From: Haematococcus lacustris
Taxonomy: Eukaryota; Chlorophyta; Chlorophyceae; Chlamydomonadales; Haematococcaceae
Reading direction: 5' to 3'
DNA length: 64,000 nucleotides
Assembly (NCBI GenBank): GCA_030144725.1
Contig: JASKMD010000013.1
Location: 2,008,322-2,072,321, forward strand
Below the pieces are notes generated by a model. The model worked only from the letters and a program-made list of their open reading frames with translations. It had not been told where the DNA came from and made no database searches. Position 1 is the first letter of the stretch. Each line of letters opens with the position of its first letter. A program made the translations under genes and the position numbers. Positions 61,082 to 64,000 of the stretch are shown one piece after another.

Positions 61082-63787
61082 ATGCCGGAACGACCGCCCT
61101 TGGACCCCATATGGCAAACATACATTATTCAGGCCCACGGCACAGGTAGGCCGCCCTCTTGCCATTCAGTTCTGGTTTTCAATACTGTGGTGCGTCTGCG
61201 GCTCTGCATTCTGCAGTGTAGCCCTCACCTCTGCGGGTTTGTTCCGTGCACTTGCAAGCTATGCAAGACCCAGACCCTGAATCTAGCAGCACCACGCCAT
61301 CCTCTCCCTGCCTACAGGCTCTCCCCCACCATATCAGGCGACCGCAGGCAGCCCTCTGGGCAGTCTGGCCCACCAGTCAGCCCCAGCGCAGCGCAGCCCA
61401 GCAGCCGCAGCCCACAGCCCCCCCAGCAGCAGGAGCCCAGCTTACCAGCCCACAACACAGCTGAGCAGCACCGAGTTAGAGCTGCAGGGCGCCCGGGGTA
61501 CCTATGACCACTTCCATGCCCCCTGGAACCAGCACAACAAGTTCCTGGCCAGTGCCAGGTGACCAGCAGCGCTGCCGCCGCGCCCTGCTCTGATTGCTCC
61601 ACCCAGTTGCCCCTAAACACTCGCCCCTGCAGCACACGCCCCTCCCCACTCGCCCCCAAGCAGCTGCCACTGCTGCCGTCTCTCCTGACCTCACCTGATC
61701 TCCTTCACAACCCCTCCTCGCCACCACTGCCTGCACCACCACCACCACCATCATCATCGCTAGTGCTACCATCATCTCCATTGTTCATACCTCCGTTGTA
61801 CCATCACAATGCCCAAAGCATACTCATGGCTTATACATGGCATACACATGGTCATGGTCGCCTACCACCTACACTATTGCCTGACCACGAGGGCTATGAT
61901 GTAGAGTTGGCATGGAAAACATGCACTGATTGTGAGCTGATGACAGCTCCAGAGGGGGGCACACTACTGTGCCGCAGCAGGCTGCTGCTGGGCCTTGGGT
62001 GGCTTGTCTCGCAGCCGCTTGTAGCCCAGGCCTGGATACTCCTTGCCCTTGGCTGGCAGCTTCCCTTGCTCTGGCCACCAGCACAACTCCAGCGGGCGCC
62101 ACCTGCTCTCCCCAATGCGCTGCATGTTCAATGCTGCATTGCAGTCCCTGTCCAGCCACCTGCCTGGCTGAGGTGCTGGCTTGGCGTTGGCAGCCTTGCC
62201 TTTGCCTGTGCCCTTGACCTTGGTAGGCTGGGTGGGCTCAGCTGGCTGCTCAGCCTTGGTGCGCTTGCTGCGCTTGGCTGGCGGGGGAGTGCTGGCTCTG
62301 AGGATGCTGGATGCGTGGCTTCCTGGCTGCTGCGTGGGGCCTGTGGGGGCTTGCGGGGGGCCACTATCGGGCACCACATCAGGCCCCGCACTGGCTGGTC
62401 TCGCTGCTGGCTCCCGGCTGGGCGCACCAGGCGGTGGTGCACCTGTCCTGCTAGGGTCTGCTCCGCCTGCCCTGCTGGGGGCTTCCAGTCCACAGGCCTG
62501 GTGGCCCCGCGTTTGTTTAGTTGCCTCTCACAGGGCTGCTAGCCGTTCACTGCTGAGCTGACCCGGGTGGTGCGGTGCTCATCCACAAGCACCACCACTC
62601 CTCGCAGCTGGTCTGTGCCCCTGGGCCTGCACACCACCTTGCGGCAGGCCCGCAACACCGCATCAGCACCCCAGCCTCCCCTGGTGCCAAGGCTAGCAGC
62701 ACCTAAGAACACCACCAGCTGCTTGGCATGCCCATGGCGCTTCATGGACACCTCCGCCATGTCCTCCTCCAACTGCAGCCATGCACACAAGGCACACACA
62801 GGGTGGCTGACATGGTGGCACCAGGTTAGGCATGGCACAGTTAACTACTCTTTCATGTCATGCCATCCCACCACCTCTCAGTCCTTCACCCTCCCTCCCA
62901 CCCACCCACCCACCCACCCACCCACCCACCCTCACCTTCTTGAAGAACTGCTCCAGCGCCCGGTCCTGGGCTCCGTACAGGCGCAGCCGCTGCTGTGCCC
63001 ACTTGGGGTCCAGGTACACCTCACACCGCATCCCAGGTGGCCAGGGTGACGGTGATGTGCTGCAGATTGGCGACCAGGGAGGTGCCGGCTGCGCTTGCTG
63101 CTGCCAGGTGCTGGAGGTGGGGCTTGATCGGTGCGAGCCACCGCTCTGTGGCACGGCGGGCATTGTTCAGCCCACTGCCATGCTTGACCTGGCCCTTGGG
63201 CAGCTTCCACCGGCGCAGCTGGTATGCCAGCACCTGGCCTGTTGCCGGATCCCAGCGGCTGACTGCCTGGGTGACGCCTGGGTGATGCCTGGGTCGATGC
63301 CTACCCCAATCCGCGTGGTTGGGTCAAGCACGACCGCACGCTGCTCCGCTAGACCCTTGCCAATGCGGGGCAGTCCCACTGCATGGGCCGCTGCTGCTGC
63401 TGCACTTGGGGCTGCCACTGGGCTGCTGTTGCTGCTGGAGGGGCCTGCTGCTGAGGGTGGAGCAGGAGGGGTAGGGAGGGGGCGGGTGTAGTGCACACAC
63501 ACACTGACGCCATCTGTCTCTACCGTCTTCTCGAACTCAAACCCTTGATTGGCCAGCTTCCCCATCAAAGGGCAAGCCTCAAAATCACCCCCCCCAGCGG
63601 TTGCCGCCGCCGCAGCTGCCCCTACCTCACCCACCACCATCCCCTGTTGCTAGTGCTGCCATCCTCCCCTGTTGCTGGCATCCCCTACACCACCACCTGC
63701 CGCTGCCGTGGCCTTTGTTCAGGGCCAGTGATCGGGCCGCGTACCGGGACATCCCCCGCATGCCCCCTCCCCCTTTTGACAAGTCAG
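61082..63787 (+). CDS. unknown Pro/Ser-rich gene, first three exons (copy B)
   Basis: Exons 61082-61145 (MPERPPLDPIWQTYIIQAHG), 61318-61558 and 63723-63787 (SDRAAYRDIPRMPPPPFDKS) are in phase and equivalent to 30580-31773. Exon 2 is 13 codons shorter than in copy A because one Ser/Pro/Ala repeat unit is missing. Intron 2 is 2,164 nt against 516 nt, because of the Fanzor-type element on the opposite strand. The gene continues past the window. Confidence 0.7.
61843..61963 (-). ncRNA. candidate guide-RNA (omega-RNA-like) region beside the Fanzor gene
   Basis: About 120 nt directly after the Fanzor stop codon, kept at two further places without the coding part. In TnpB and Fanzor systems the guide RNA is known to overlap or follow the 3' end of the nuclease gene. 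The conserved core includes GAGCTGTCATCAGCT (minus strand), which can fold on itself (AGCTG..CAGCT). Assignment rests on position and conservation only. Confidence 0.3.
61964..63586 (-). pseudogene. Fanzor (eukaryotic TnpB-like) RNA-guided nuclease remnant
   Basis: Segments in order on the minus strand: KLANQGFEFEKTVETDGVSV (the TDGVSV block before RuvC), RIGVGIDPGIT (RuvC-I, Asp near 63,290), RRWKLPKGQVKHGSGLNNAR, then an intron at about 62,935-62,773. Next come VVFLGAASLGTRGGWGADAV, VVLVDEHRTTR (the RuvC-II/TS region, with the Glu of VDE), RDQPVRGLMWCP (zinc-ribbon side) and RWLDRDCNAALNMQR (RuvC-III, Asp near 62,090). It ends in ELCWWPEQGKLPAKGKEYPG. Breaks: the N-terminal half is missing; an 11-bp tandem duplication after RuvC-I shifts frame; TAG at 62,539 follows AVNG; there is a further shift near 62,350. 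Fanzors are known RNA-guided DNA endonucleases related to TnpB; this copy cannot make a whole protein. Confidence 0.8.
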
Positions 63788-64000
63788 GTAATGGCCAGGG
63801 CGTTGGCATAGGGAAGGGGTGAGGGTGGGCAGGGCAGGACTTAGCAGCCAGTGCCCGCCAGTAAGTCAGTGCTAGTCAGCCGCGATGTAGCTCTCACTCT
63901 TCTTACACTGACCACCCCTTGGCCCAAGCCTGGAGGTTGGTGGCCGCCCCCAGGGGGGGGTGATGGCGTAAGGGCGGGTGGGCTAGACAGGGCAGGGTCA
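63788..64000. other. intron of the unknown gene at the window edge
   Basis: Matches 31,774-32,100 of copy A but lacks a tandem GGTGAGGGTGGGCAGTCATG duplication present there. No exon is assigned. Confidence 0.5.

Larger units (their letters stand above)
61843..63587 (-). mobile_element. Fanzor-type element, 5' truncated, inside intron 2
   Basis: It is delimited by comparison with copy A. The coding remnant runs minus-strand from about 63,586 to the stop at 61,964; 61,843-61,963 is the conserved 3' flank that also appears at 30,085-30,243 and 31,466-31,600. No terminal repeats or target duplication were found. Confidence 0.65.

Overview
This is nuclear DNA of a eukaryote, most likely a volvocalean green alga. 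The evidence is intron-rich genes with GT-AG introns of about 100-500 nt, a very GC-rich base composition, long CAG/CTG, GGGGT, CCCTG and GGGGGA tracts, a Copia element, and algal-type Fanzor and RAP-domain proteins. The style resembles Haematococcus lacustris, but that is an impression from memory and was not checked. Most long open frames here come from tandem repeats (poly-Pro, poly-Gly, PAPA, GWGG) and are not genes.

Layout. 1-1,774: hAT-like transposase core. 1,775-7,350: repeats, a 200-bp hairpin element and relatives. 7,358-14,623 (+): a 17-exon TSR1 (pre-40S ribosome biogenesis) gene. 15,995-18,423 (-): an intact 7-exon nucleotide-sugar transporter. 18,941 to about 27,300 (-): a RAP-domain gene whose last three exons are clear; an upstream long frame with half a RING finger may belong to it or be a separate gene. 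27,723-29,073 (+): a 4-exon protein with two HMG boxes. 30,580-37,411 (+): a Pro/Ser/Tyr-rich multi-exon gene of unknown function that runs into an assembly gap of exactly 500 N (37,717-38,216).

After the gap the same series starts again: transporter (three exons, each with a +1 shift), RAP gene, HMG gene and the first three exons of the unknown gene (61,082-63,787). The second copy is either a real segmental duplication or the other haplotype scaffolded in tandem. It differs from the first mainly in mobile DNA. A 9.93-kb hAT element (49,533-59,462; TIRs and a 7/8-matching 8-bp target duplication) carries a Crypton-like tyrosine-recombinase gene and a nested Copia element with LTRs that look identical, a 5-bp target duplication, and a tRNA-like SINE inside it. 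A truncated Fanzor (TnpB-like RNA-guided nuclease) element lies in intron 2 of the unknown gene, where copy A keeps only the two ends.

Strongest leads: the Crypton-like gene and its possible link to the hairpin elements; the Fanzor remnant with a conserved 3' flank at three places; and the HMG gene pair, whose DNA-binding exons differ by about 20-28% in protein while exon 4 and the flanks are nearly the same.
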